NCBI RefSeq assembly: GCF_004349195.1
Contig: NZ_SMLG01000002.1
Location: forward strand, 248,001-312,000
Source: Flavobacterium rhamnosiphilum
Lineage (GTDB): Bacteria > Bacteroidota > Bacteroidia > Flavobacteriales > Flavobacteriaceae
Direction: 5' to 3'
Length of the DNA: 64,000 bases
Positions 7,165-16,094 of the stretch are shown here, in pieces; position 1 is the first letter of the stretch, and every line of letters begins with the position of its first letter. The notes under the pieces are model-generated. The model did not search any database. It was not told where the DNA came from and saw only the letters and a list, made by a program, of their open reading frames with translations. Position numbers and translations under genes: made by a program.

Positions 7165-9576
7165 ATGAAGTTAAAGATTCCTTTTTTCCTGTTTCTGGGC
7201 TTGAGTTTAACCACTTTTGCCCAAGAAAATTTAACCTATCAAAAACCTTCCAAATCGATCGCTGATTTGGCTGATTATGAAAGAGCACCTTCGGTATCAA
7301 TGGATACCAAAAAAGAATACATGTTACTCACGTATAGAAATACGTATAAATCGCTGGACGATTTAAACCAAGATGAATTGCGTTTAGGAGGATTGAGAAT
7401 TAATCCAATCACTAATATTTCGAGTACCGTTACATATATTAACAATCTTAAATTACGTAAAATAAAAGAAAAAGAGGAAGTACAGGTTGTAGGTTTACCA
7501 ACAAATCCTCGTATCAGTAATATCTCTTGGTCTCCAAATGATACAAAAATCTTGTTTTCCCATACTACAACTTCCGGGGTTGAACTTTGGTTTATCGATG
7601 TAGCTTCGGCGAAAGCCACCAGATTAACAGAAGCTACTGTAAATGCTAATCTTGGCAATCCATTCAGTTGGATGAATGACAACGAGACTATTTTGGTAAA
7701 AATGTTACCGAAAAACAGACCTGCACTTTTGGACGCGAAAAAAGATTTACCAACCGGCCCGATAATTTCAAATGCCGATGGTGCTAAATCTCAAAACAGA
7801 ACCTATCCGGACATGTTGAAAAATAAGAATGATGAAATCAATTTTGAAAATATCATCACTTCTGAATTGTATAAAATAAACCTGAACGGAACGGCAACTT
7901 TATTCAAAAATGCGGATATGTATGCCGGAGAAAGTTTCTCTCCTGATGGAAATTATATCATGCTGACTACCATTCAAAAACCATTTTCATACATCGTTCC
8001 GTTGAACCGTTTTCCGTCAAAATCAGTAGTGTACGACAAAGCTGGAAACGAAGTAAAAGTTGTGAATGAAGTACCACTGACTGAAATTATTCCTAAAGGC
8101 TTTATGGCGGTTCGTAAAGGAAAAAGAAACATGAGCTGGAGAGCAGACAAACCTTCAACATTAGTTTATGCTGAAGCTTTAGACGCTGGAGACCCGGCAA
8201 ATAAAGTGGAATTCAGAGACGAAGTTTTTCTTTGGAACGCACCATTTGACGCAGCAGCTACTTCATTGGTAAAAACACCGCAACGCTACAGCCGAATGAT
8301 TTGGGGGAATGACAATGTTGCCGTTGTTTCAGATGAATGGTATGACACGCGTAATACCAAAACCTATTTAATCAATCCATCGAATCCAAGTCAGGCTCCA
8401 AAAGTAATTTTCGACAGAAACTCTCAGGATGTTTATTCGGATCCAGGGAATTTTGAAACCAGAAAAAACCAATACAACAGATATGTTTTGGCTATCGAAA
8501 ATGACAATGCATTTCTTATTGGGGACGGATTTACTAAAAACGGACAATTCCCTTTTATCACAGCGTATAATTTGAAAACACTACAATCAAATCGTCTTTA
8601 TACCTCAGCTTACACGGATAAAAAAGAGGATTTATTGGAGATTGAAGACTTCAAGAAAGGAACGGTTTTGGTACAAATCCAGTCTAAAAATGAGTATCCA
8701 AATTATTACCTTAGAAACATCAAACAAAAAAACAAACTGACTCCAATCACAGCATTCAAAAACCCTTTTGAAAGCATCAAAAACGTGAGTAAAGAAGTGA
8801 TTAAATACAAACGTAAAGATGGTGTTGAATTATCCGGAACGCTGTATTTACCTGTTGGCTATGATAAGGTAAAAAAAGAAAAAATGCCATTATTGATTTG
8901 GGCTTATCCAGCAGAATACAAAGACAAAAATTCAGCGGGACAAAGCACACAAAACCCAAACGAATTTACATTTCCTAATTATGGTTCCTTCGTATATTGG
9001 GTAACCAAAGGGTATGTGGTTCTTGATGATGCTGCTTTTCCAATTATTGGTGAAGGAAAAACGGAGCCAAATGATAATTTCATGACGCAATTAGTAGACA
9101 ATGCAGAAGCGGCGATTAATGCGGTAGATGCTTTGGGGTATATCAACAGAAAAAAAGTAGCGGTTGGAGGTCACTCATACGGCGCTTTTATGACAGCTAA
9201 TTTATTGACCCACTCTAATCTTTTTGCTTGTGGAATTGCTCGAAGTGGTGCCTACAACAGAACGTTAACTCCTTTTGGATTCCAAAGTGAGCAACGCAAT
9301 TACTGGGAAACTCCTGAGGTTTATAACACGATGTCGCCGTTTATGAATGCTGACAAAATGAAAACACCAATGCTTTTAGTACACGGTGAAGCAGATAATA
9401 ATCCGGGAACGTTCACCTTGCAAACCGAACGTTATTTTCAGGCTTTGAAAGGTTTAGGAGCTCCGGCAAGAATGGTGATCCTTCCAAAAGAAAGTCATGG
9501 TTATGCAGCCAAAGAGAATATTTTGCATTTGCTTTGGGAACAAGATCAGTTCTTAGAAAAATATTTGAAGAATTAA
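7165..9576 (+). CDS. Exported S9-family prolyl-oligopeptidase-like peptidase
   Basis: An 803-residue protein with a signal peptide (residues 1-19, ending TTFAQ), a beta-propeller-like N-terminal half (for example ISNISWSPNDTKILFS and YAGESFSPDG), and a C-terminal alpha/beta-hydrolase domain. The triad is visible: Ser671 in GGHSYGAF, Asp744 in VHGEADNNPG and His778 in PKESHGY. S9 enzymes such as dipeptidyl and acylaminoacyl peptidases trim short peptides; here it should act in the periplasm or at the surface. The gene appears monocistronic, ending at a terminator shared with the convergent ABC gene. Confidence 0.9.
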   Translation: MKLKIPFFLFLGLSLTTFAQENLTYQKPSKSIADLADYERAPSVSMDTKKEYMLLTYRNTYKSLDDLNQDELRLGGLRINPITNISSTVTYINNLKLRKIKEKEEVQVVGLPTNPRISNISWSPNDTKILFSHTTTSGVELWFIDVASAKATRLTEATVNANLGNPFSWMNDNETILVKMLPKNRPALLDAKKDLPTGPIISNADGAKSQNRTYPDMLKNKNDEINFENIITSELYKINLNGTATLFKNADMYAGESFSPDGNYIMLTTIQKPFSYIVPLNRFPSKSVVYDKAGNEVKVVNEVPLTEIIPKGFMAVRKGKRNMSWRADKPSTLVYAEALDAGDPANKVEFRDEVFLWNAPFDAAATSLVKTPQRYSRMIWGNDNVAVVSDEWYDTRNTKTYLINPSNPSQAPKVIFDRNSQDVYSDPGNFETRKNQYNRYVLAIENDNAFLIGDGFTKNGQFPFITAYNLKTLQSNRLYTSAYTDKKEDLLEIEDFKKGTVLVQIQSKNEYPNYYLRNIKQKNKLTPITAFKNPFESIKNVSKEVIKYKRKDGVELSGTLYLPVGYDKVKKEKMPLLIWAYPAEYKDKNSAGQSTQNPNEFTFPNYGSFVYWVTKGYVVLDDAAFPIIGEGKTEPNDNFMTQLVDNAEAAINAVDALGYINRKKVAVGGHSYGAFMTANLLTHSNLFACGIARSGAYNRTLTPFGFQSEQRNYWETPEVYNTMSPFMNADKMKTPMLLVHGEADNNPGTFTLQTERYFQALKGLGAPARMVILPKESHGYAAKENILHLLWEQDQFLEKYLKN

Positions 9577-9598
9577 TTCAAACTTCACATAAAAAACA

Positions 9599-9632
9599 AA
9601 ACCCCGAAATCAATATGATTTCGGGGTTTTTC
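9599..9632. terminator. Bidirectional terminator
   Basis: ACCCCGAAATCA and TGATTTCGGGGT (9601-9627) form a 12-bp stem with a 3-base loop, flanked by A and T runs. It separates the convergent S9 peptidase and ABC ATPase genes. Confidence 0.88.
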
Positions 9633-9637
9633 TATTT

Positions 9638-10588
9638 TTAAGATAACATCAAGTATACTTCCTGATTGAATTCTAATGCTGAATCATGTTCAAAGAAAAT
9701 CGCTCTTCTTTCAAAAGCTGCTTTAACCAAATAATGACTTCCTTTGAAATAACATTGTTTCACAACTGCTTTCATAATTGCGTTGTCCACCACTTTTAAT
9801 TGATGCGGATACAATAAAAGTGCTGCGTCTTCGTCATCCTCAAGATCTATTAATTGAGACAATTTTAACTCATTTACTTCCCCAAAAAGAGAAGCAATGT
9901 ATTTATTAGCCGGATCTTCATACAAGGTTTTTGAGTCTCCTTTTGCCACTACTTTTCCGTTTTGAACCACAATCGTTTCATCAGAGAAAGACAAAGCATC
10001 GGTGCTGTCATGCGTGGCAATAATACAGGTTACGCCTTTGTCTTTTAAGTAACGGAATAAATTTCGGCGCAAAGAATTCTTTCTGAAAGAATCAATTTGG
10101 CTAAAAGGTTCGTCCAGCAAAATAATTTCCGGTTCCAAAGCCAAAACTCTGGCCAAGGCCACTCGTTGTTGCTGTCCGCCACTTAGGAACTTCGCTTTTA
10201 CTTTTGCGAAAGCAGTCATTTCTACCATTTCTAATAACTCTTGAACACGGGCTTTCTTATCGTCAGGATACATATTCGACAAGAACTTGCCCACATTTTC
10301 TTCAACAGTTATGTAGGGCATCAAATCGAAATCCTGTGCTAAATATTTAATGTAATCTTCTCCCGGAACAAGATTGTATTTGGGTCCCAAAATGGGTTTG
10401 TCATTATAGGTAATTGCTCCGTTATCCAAATCATATAATCCGTATATGAGTTTTAATAAAGTGCTTTTACCGCAACCACTTTCGCCAATAATAGCGGTGT
10501 TTTGGCCTTTGGCAATAGTAAAACTAACATTTTCAATAACTGGGGTATCAATGTAAGTGAAGGAAATATCTTTTATCTCGAGCATCAT
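9638..10588 (-). CDS. ABC transporter ATP-binding protein
   Basis: A 316-residue ATPase subunit. Walker A is GESGCGKST (Lys41), the signature is LSGGQQQRVALARVLA, Walker B is EIILLDEPFSQID, and the H-loop is IATHDSTDAL. After about residue 235 there is an extension (LLLYPHQLKVV...) resembling the TOBE-like tail of importer ATPases such as PotA or CysA. No permease or binding protein is adjacent, so the substrate is unknown. ATG codons at 10588 and 10585 are both possible starts. Confidence 0.88.
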   Translation of the reverse strand: MMLEIKDISFTYIDTPVIENVSFTIAKGQNTAIIGESGCGKSTLLKLIYGLYDLDNGAITYNDKPILGPKYNLVPGEDYIKYLAQDFDLMPYITVEENVGKFLSNMYPDDKKARVQELLEMVEMTAFAKVKAKFLSGGQQQRVALARVLALEPEIILLDEPFSQIDSFRKNSLRRNLFRYLKDKGVTCIIATHDSTDALSFSDETIVVQNGKVVAKGDSKTLYEDPANKYIASLFGEVNELKLSQLIDLEDDEDAALLLYPHQLKVVDNAIMKAVVKQCYFKGSHYLVKAAFERRAIFFEHDSALEFNQEVYLMLS

Positions 10589-10636
10589 CTGTATTTAAGA
10601 GTGCAAATTTACAATGTTTAATTCAAATTTAGGCAC

Positions 10637-10669
10637 AAAAAAAGGCTGCTTCTTGACGAAACAGCCTTT
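10637..10669 (-). terminator. Terminator of the OmpA-like lipoprotein operon
   Basis: AAAGGCTG (10641-10648) pairs with CAGCCTTT (10662-10669), with additional TTC/GAA pairs inside. On the minus strand the stem runs into a T-run. It lies 20 bp after the stop of the OmpA-like gene. Confidence 0.8.
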
Positions 10670-10688
10670 GTTTATATAGTATTTTTGC

Positions 10689-11384
10689 TTAGTTTTTAAC
10701 CTCCGATTTTGCATCTTGAATCATTTTTTCATTTGCAGTAATAGCAAACTCAACACGACGGTTTTGACTTCTACCGTCAACCGTTTCGTTTGATGCAATT
10801 GGATCAGCAATTCCTAAACCAGTTACTTGAAATCTACTGGAAGAAACTCCTTTGCTAGTTAAATAATTTCTAACTGACGCGGCTCTTTCTCCTGAAAGTT
10901 TTAAGTTATAATCCGCTGGACCAGTACTGTCTGTATATCCGTAAATCGTAATATTAGTATCTGGATATTCCGAAAAAACAGGAACCAATTTATCTAAATT
11001 TGCTTTTGCATTAGCAGTCAAAGTAGATTTATTAGTATCAAAACGCACCGCATTTTCATTCAAAACTAATTTAATCCCTTCTCCTACACGAACTACTTCA
11101 GCTCCCGGAAGTGCAGCATCGATTTCTCTTGCTTGTTTGTCCATTTTGTTACCAATAACGCCACCGGCAACTCCACCAATAACACCACCTAATACTGCTC
11201 CCATTGCACCTTTACCGCCTTTACCAAGATTGTTCCCAAGAACACCTCCTATTACAGCTCCTGCAACAGCACCTATTCCTGCTCCTCTTTGCGTTTTATT
11301 CGTGTTTTTTACTGCTTCACAACTGGTGAACATTGAACCTATAATCATTATTGTTGCCATTGCAACTATTGAAATCTTTTTCAT
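10689..11384 (-). CDS. OmpA-family lipoprotein with glycine zipper
   Basis: A 231-residue predicted outer-membrane lipoprotein. The lipobox is FTSC with Cys22. Residues about 35-82 form a glycine-zipper segment (repeated GAVxGGVxG-type motifs), and residues about 105-218 are an OmpA C-terminal peptidoglycan-binding domain, including NITIYGYTDSTG, LSGERAASVRNYL and GRSQNRRVEF. Such proteins tether the outer membrane to the cell wall. It is 14 bp downstream of another small lipoprotein gene and both are probably co-transcribed. Confidence 0.92.
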   Translation of the reverse strand: MKKISIVAMATIMIIGSMFTSCEAVKNTNKTQRGAGIGAVAGAVIGGVLGNNLGKGGKGAMGAVLGGVIGGVAGGVIGNKMDKQAREIDAALPGAEVVRVGEGIKLVLNENAVRFDTNKSTLTANAKANLDKLVPVFSEYPDTNITIYGYTDSTGPADYNLKLSGERAASVRNYLTSKGVSSSRFQVTGLGIADPIASNETVDGRSQNRRVEFAITANEKMIQDAKSEVKN

Positions 11385-11398
11385 ATCTGAATTTTTTA

Positions 11399-11875
11399 TT
11401 AATTAACTTTTTGAAATTGGTACACTACATTCGTCATTTTTCCTCCAACATCGATTTTATCAATCAACTGAAAAGAAGACACTGTTTGATTGGCTACGTA
11501 TAAAATATATCCATCTCTAACTTTTCTTGCTTTTTCACCCGCATCAAGAATTTTTAGGACAAACTGACCATCATTATTTACAAACCAAGTAATTGGCGAG
11601 CTAAATGACACACAATTTGTTTTTGTCAAAGCCATATTCCCTTTGTTATTATTCGAAATAAATGTCCATGTACTTCCTACAAAACATTCTGAATCCGCAA
11701 GTTGAAAACTATTCACTTTGATATATTGTGATCCTGGATACGTTACGGAACTAATTACCCAATTTCCTTTCATTGCAACTTGAGTTTTTCTATCTGTATT
11801 CGTACTTGTCACTGATGTTGACTTACAGGCAAACATCAAAACAGCTAACGTGCATAATAAAATTATTTTTTTCAT
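11399..11875 (-). CDS. Small lipocalin-like lipoprotein
   Basis: A 158-residue lipoprotein with lipobox MFAC (Cys17). The body resembles lipocalin-like domains in its opening MKGNWVISSVTYPG and its regular short strands (STWTFISNNNKGNMALTKTNC, FQLIDKIDVGGKMTNVVYQFQ). No enzymatic motif is visible. It precedes the OmpA-like lipoprotein by 14 bp, so both may serve at the outer membrane. The lipocalin call rests on pattern only. Confidence 0.75.
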   Translation of the reverse strand: MKKIILLCTLAVLMFACKSTSVTSTNTDRKTQVAMKGNWVISSVTYPGSQYIKVNSFQLADSECFVGSTWTFISNNNKGNMALTKTNCVSFSSPITWFVNNDGQFVLKILDAGEKARKVRDGYILYVANQTVSSFQLIDKIDVGGKMTNVVYQFQKVN

Positions 11876-12055
11876 TTTCTTAAATTTAATGAATTAATAC
11901 TTACACAAAGATACAATGCAATGAAAAGAAAATTGTTTCAAAATTAAATTATTTTATATCAAAATTAACGCCTACGACAATTTGTCACTTCAATTGTAAT
12001 TGGTATTCTATTTGAAAGGATCATATCCATTAAAATAAACTTAAAAATTCAAAAT

Positions 12056-13957
12056 ATGACAACAGGTAAAATTAATGTTTCGGTAGAGAACATCTTTCCC
12101 TTAATCAAGAAATTCTTATACAGTGATCACGAAATTTTCTTGCGTGAATTGATTTCTAATGGTACTGATGCTACTTTAAAATTAAAACATTTAACAAGCA
12201 TTGGCGAAGCCAAAGTAGAATACGGCAACCCAATTATCGAAGTAAAAATCGATAAGGAAGGCAAAAAACTGCATATCATCGATCAAGGTTTAGGAATGAC
12301 TGCGGATGAAGTGGAAAAATACATCAACCAAGTGGCATTTTCCGGTGCAGAAGAATTTTTGGACAAATACAAAGACTCCGCTAAAGATTCCGGAATCATT
12401 GGACATTTTGGTCTTGGTTTTTATTCCGCTTTTATGGTTGCCCAAAAAGTGGAAATCATCACTAAATCGTTCAAAGACGAACCTGCTGCACACTGGACTT
12501 GCGACGGAAGCCCGGAATTTACATTAGAACCTGCTGACAAAACCACGCGTGGAACAGAAATAATTTTGCATATCGCCGAAGATTCTTTGGAATTCTTGGA
12601 AGAATACAAAATCAAAGAACTGTTAAATAAATACAATAAGTTCATGCCTATTCCAATTAAATTTGGAACAAAAAAGGAAAAAATAGAGCAAAAAAAGGGT
12701 GAGTTTGTTGAATCTGAAAACAAAGAAGAAACGTTTACGGAAGTTGAAGTAGACAACATCATCAACAATCCAAACCCGGCTTGGACTAAACAACCAACTG
12801 AATTATCAGCAGAGGATTATAAGAATTTCTACCATGAATTGTATCCGATGCAATTTGAAGAACCGTTATTCCACATTCATTTAAATGTAGATTATCCGTT
12901 CAACTTAACCGGTATTTTGTATTTTCCAAAATTAGGTTCGGATTTACAAATTCAGAAAGACAAAATCCAATTGTACCAAAATCAAGTGTATGTAACGGAT
13001 AATGTAGAAGGAATTGTTCCTGAATTTTTAATGATGCTAAAAGGTGTTGTTGATTCACCGGACATTCCATTGAACGTCTCTCGTTCTGGATTACAAGCTG
13101 ATGCTGCGGTGAAGAAAATCTCAAATTACATCACTCGTAAAGTAGCCGATAAATTAAAATCTTTGTTCACTGAAAACCGTGAAGATTTTGAACAAAAATG
13201 GAACGACATCAAAATCGTTTTAGAATACGGAATGCTTTCTGAAGATAAATTCTACGAAAAAGCAGGCGCTTTTGTTTTGTATCCAACAGTTGATGGCAAA
13301 TATTTTACATTAGAAGAATTAAAAGAAAATTTTGCTGCTAATCAAACAGACAAAGACGGAAAATTAGTTGTTTTATATGCTGGAAATAAAGAAGCGCAAC
13401 ACTCTTATATCGAAATTGCAAAAGACAAAGGATATGAAGTATTGCTACTGGATTCACCGATTATCTCGCATTTAATTCAAAAAATTGAAGGCGACAACAG
13501 CAACATGACTTTTGTGCGTGTCGATTCTGACCATATTGATAATTTAATCAAGAAAGAGGAAACTACTATTTCTAAATTATCTGAGGAAGAACAAACCAAC
13601 TTGAAAACAGTTTTAGAAGCTATTGTTCCTAAACAAACCTATTCCGTACAACTGGAAGCTTTAGACAGTAATGCTTCCCCATTTATCATCACGCAACCGG
13701 AATTTATGCGTAGAATGAAAGAAATGAGTCAGTCTGGCGGCGGTGGAATGTTCGGAATGGGAAATATGCCGGAAATGTACAATTTAGTGGTAAATACCAA
13801 TTCTGAATTGGCGACAAGCATTCTAAACAACAAAGACAAATCAGCTCAGGAAAGTTTGGTAAAACAAGCGCTTGACTTAGCTAAATTATCACAAAACCTA
13901 TTAAAAGGCGAAGCTTTAACGGCATTCGTAAAAAGAAGTTTTGAGATGATTAAATAA
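12056..13957 (+). CDS. htpG: Molecular chaperone HtpG (Hsp90)
   Basis: A 633-residue Hsp90, the usual bacterial length. The GHKL ATPase motifs are clear: EIFLRELISNGTDATLKL (motif I, with NGTDA where many Hsp90 proteins have NASDA), IIDQGLGMT, and GHFGLGFYSAFMV. The middle-domain catalytic loop region reads LPLNVSRSGLQAD-like (IPLNVSRSGLQ). It helps fold or remodel client proteins in the cytoplasm with ATP. The gene is alone and ends at a strong hairpin. Confidence 0.97.
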   Translation: MTTGKINVSVENIFPLIKKFLYSDHEIFLRELISNGTDATLKLKHLTSIGEAKVEYGNPIIEVKIDKEGKKLHIIDQGLGMTADEVEKYINQVAFSGAEEFLDKYKDSAKDSGIIGHFGLGFYSAFMVAQKVEIITKSFKDEPAAHWTCDGSPEFTLEPADKTTRGTEIILHIAEDSLEFLEEYKIKELLNKYNKFMPIPIKFGTKKEKIEQKKGEFVESENKEETFTEVEVDNIINNPNPAWTKQPTELSAEDYKNFYHELYPMQFEEPLFHIHLNVDYPFNLTGILYFPKLGSDLQIQKDKIQLYQNQVYVTDNVEGIVPEFLMMLKGVVDSPDIPLNVSRSGLQADAAVKKISNYITRKVADKLKSLFTENREDFEQKWNDIKIVLEYGMLSEDKFYEKAGAFVLYPTVDGKYFTLEELKENFAANQTDKDGKLVVLYAGNKEAQHSYIEIAKDKGYEVLLLDSPIISHLIQKIEGDNSNMTFVRVDSDHIDNLIKKEETTISKLSEEEQTNLKTVLEAIVPKQTYSVQLEALDSNASPFIITQPEFMRRMKEMSQSGGGGMFGMGNMPEMYNLVVNTNSELATSILNNKDKSAQESLVKQALDLAKLSQNLLKGEALTAFVKRSFEMIK

Positions 13958-13994
13958 GAACATTAGACTTTTAGATCGTTAGATTATTAGACTA

Positions 13995-14024
13995 AACCTG
14001 CAAGCGTAAACTTGCAGGTTTTTT
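13995..14024 (+). terminator. htpG terminator
   Basis: AACCTGCAAG and CTTGCAGGTT form a perfect 10-bp stem with a 6-base loop followed by six T. Nearly the same hairpin ends the gene at 16095-16610, suggesting a repeated terminator module. Confidence 0.9.
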
Positions 14025-14032
14025 GTTTAGGA

Positions 14033-14135
14033 GCAGTACAGCCGTTTTTCATAAGAACGCCTCGTCCTGCTGTACATTGCAATCCACGCTGATTACTTCG
14101 TTCCTCGCAATGACAGCGTGGGATTTTCATTGCCA
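14033..14135. repeat. Intergenic hairpin repeat
   Basis: GTACAGC and GCTGTAC bracket the first part, and CCACGCTG with CAGCGTGG bracket a second part containing ACTTCGTTCCTCGCAATGAC, a sequence of the type repeated in flavobacterial intergenic DNA. The 413-bp gap between htpG and the nuclease gene holds this repeat and, from 14264 to 14302, a second hairpin (ATCATAC/GTATGAT with ACCC/GGGT inside). No further gene is seen there. Confidence 0.5.
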
Positions 14136-14370
14136 TCAGGGCTATTTAGAACGTTTTTATTTTAAAAAGAACTAATTTTAAAAAACTATACATGTACAAA
14201 AAGTATGTTTGATGATTTATAATATTTTTTCATATATTGGCTAAAACATAAAGCATGACTCTTATCATACATATACACCCAAAGCGGGTAGATAAGTATG
14301 ATTTTGTAATACATAAACGAGTTGTGCGTCATTGTAGAAAAACCTGTAAAATAAATAAAAATTCGTATAA

Positions 14371-15099
14371 ATGAATTTTTTTGAAAAATCAATATTAAGC
14401 ATTAAAAATCAAAGAATGATATTTCATTCAGAACACGATTTAAAGTTTGCATTTGCTATTGCACTTAAAGAGAATAATCCTGATTTTCAGATTAGACTAG
14501 AAAGACCAGTTGATATTGAGATGGTTGATAGAAATAATAAAAAATCTGTTGTGCGAGCACCAATTGACATATTAATCATAGATAAAGACGGTAATACTAT
14601 TCCCATAGAATTAAAATACAAAACAAAAAAGGCTAATATTAATCTCGATGGAGAAAACTATTTATTAGCTGAGCATAGTGCAACAGATTCTGGACGATTT
14701 AGTTTCAGAAAAGATATTTATAGAATTGAAAACTATAAATCAAAATATTCAAACTGCAAAGTTGGATATGTATTTATTCTTACTAATGACGAGGCATATT
14801 CAAAAAATAATGTTTTTCAAAAAGATAATATTGACAAGTATTTTTCATTTCATCACGGAGGATTAATAAATCGATTGGACAAAAGTTGGAATTACGAAAG
14901 TCTTGATGAAACTAAATACACTTTCGATAAGAATGATAATACTTGGAATAATATCCAATCAAAGAAACATTGGAGTTGTAATAAAGAGTATTTTTATAAG
15001 TTAGACTTATTGCAGGAGTACGTAGTAGATTGGAAAGAATATTCCAAAATAGGAGATTCTGTTTTTAAATATTGTCTGATTAAAGTGGATATGCAATAA
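14371..15099 (+). CDS. Orphan PD-(D/E)XK nuclease-like protein
   Basis: A 242-residue soluble protein. A nuclease-like core is suggested by His19/Glu21 in FHSEHDLKFAFAIAL, IRLERPVDIE, then Asp66 in APIDILIID and Glu80-x-Lys82 in IPIELKYK, the spacing of the PD-(D/E)XK fold. Further conserved-looking stretches are DSGRFSFRKDIYRIE and VFILTNDEAY. Similar short stand-alone proteins occur scattered in bacterial genomes with no assigned role; a restriction or DNA-repair nuclease is plausible, but no methylase, helicase or toxin partner is adjacent. Codon use is strikingly A-rich compared with htpG, which hints at acquisition. The nuclease assignment rests on motif spacing. Confidence 0.6.
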   Translation: MNFFEKSILSIKNQRMIFHSEHDLKFAFAIALKENNPDFQIRLERPVDIEMVDRNNKKSVVRAPIDILIIDKDGNTIPIELKYKTKKANINLDGENYLLAEHSATDSGRFSFRKDIYRIENYKSKYSNCKVGYVFILTNDEAYSKNNVFQKDNIDKYFSFHHGGLINRLDKSWNYESLDETKYTFDKNDNTWNNIQSKKHWSCNKEYFYKLDLLQEYVVDWKEYSKIGDSVFKYCLIKVDMQ

Positions 15100-15190
15100 G
15101 ATTAAAAACCTCGTGCCCATAAACAAAATCAAATTTTTTGTAATTTCATTTAGAAGGATCATCGATCCGATTACTGCTATAAAAATAAAT

Positions 15191-15225
15191 AAAGCCGTTC
15201 TTTCTAAACAAGAAAAAACGGCTTT
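15191..15225. terminator. Bidirectional terminator
   Basis: AAAGCCGTTcTTTCT pairs with AGAAAaAACGGCTTT around a 5-base loop. It lies between the convergent nuclease gene and the small exported-protein gene at 15243-15710. Confidence 0.8.
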
Positions 15226-15242
15226 TTGCAAACTTCAATATA

Positions 15243-15710
15243 TTAAAAAATACCTAATCGTACGCTGGGGGCTCGCACGCCTATTTGTGTATTTACCGAA
15301 GTATTGCTTGGTCTTCTTTGATAATTTCTTTGATCATATTCATAATAATAAAATCCTGCGTGTCCATAAAAGAAATCGCTGTGATAACAATGGACATCAC
15401 AATGAGAATGATGCGCTGTATAAACATCTTCCTTACTTGAAATATAGGCCTGATACGCTTTTCTATTCTTTTTCTTTAACTCCTTTTCGTACTCTTTTTG
15501 CTCTTCCCAAAAAGCTTTCTCTTCGGCTTTAGTTTTAGCCTTAAATGTCAACTCATAATTGGCATCTTCACTACCCCTTTGTTGATAATAAGTAATTTTA
15601 TCTGGATTGACATTTATGCTTGTTTCACTTTTTACACTGGCTTCTTGTGCATGTACTGTTGCTATTGTTCCCGAAAAAAACAGGATCAGTAAAGATTTAA
15701 TTGTTTTCAT
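15243..15710 (-). CDS. Small exported protein of unknown function, His/Tyr-rich
   Basis: A 155-residue protein with a signal peptide (residues 1-21, ending TVHAQ). A charged helical middle (AKTKAEEKAFWEEQKEYEKELKKK region, about 58-82) is followed by a His/Cys/Tyr cluster HHSHCDVHCYHSDFFYGH (about 98-116) and an aromatic tail. The cluster might bind metal, but no known family is recognised. It is monocistronic with a shared terminator. Confidence 0.7.
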   Translation of the reverse strand: MKTIKSLLILFFSGTIATVHAQEASVKSETSINVNPDKITYYQQRGSEDANYELTFKAKTKAEEKAFWEEQKEYEKELKKKNRKAYQAYISSKEDVYTAHHSHCDVHCYHSDFFYGHAGFYYYEYDQRNYQRRPSNTSVNTQIGVRAPSVRLGIF

Positions 15711-16094
15711 GATTATAAATTTTTGTTACAGTTACTATCTTTTTTATTTCTAACTTCAATAGATAAGACAACTATAAAGCACTTTACCCTACCAAAAAAT
15801 TATATTATTTTAAAAACGTACCGAGATACTGCAAATTGACAACTCATCCAACTCCGCATTCAAAAATACTAACAACGAAAACACAGTAAAATACAAGTTC
15901 ATTCTTGAAGTTTTTTTGCTTATCAAAACTGCAATTTTGTTACAATCAAAAAATAGTATCACAATATATCTAAAACTATAACAAATTGTTATTCAAATAA
16001 TTATAAAGATACTCATGTTAAATATGTTAAAATAATCAATATCTTTATGGTGCTTTTTATGAAATATCAATTTTTAATCTAAAAAAATGCAACC
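15711..16094. other. Gene-free divergent region
   Basis: A 384-bp, very AT-rich stretch between two divergent exported-protein genes. It probably carries both promoters, but I see no clear TAnnTTTG element, hairpin or open frame. TTAAATATGTTAAAATAATC (16019-16038) is a weak local repeat only. Confidence 0.4.

Noticed and set aside
9638..10588. Complete ABC importer
   Set aside because: Only the ATPase subunit is present; no permease or binding protein is adjacent.
11137..11406. Pro/Thr/Ile-rich frame on the plus strand
   Set aside because: It is the antisense of the glycine-zipper region of the OmpA-like lipoprotein.
12290..13124. Several frames overlapping htpG
   Set aside because: They lie in other frames of a conserved gene and have no homology pattern.
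14371..15099. Restriction-modification system
   Set aside because: The nuclease-like gene has no methyltransferase or specificity gene beside it; the methyltransferases at 58-60 kb belong to the glycan cluster.
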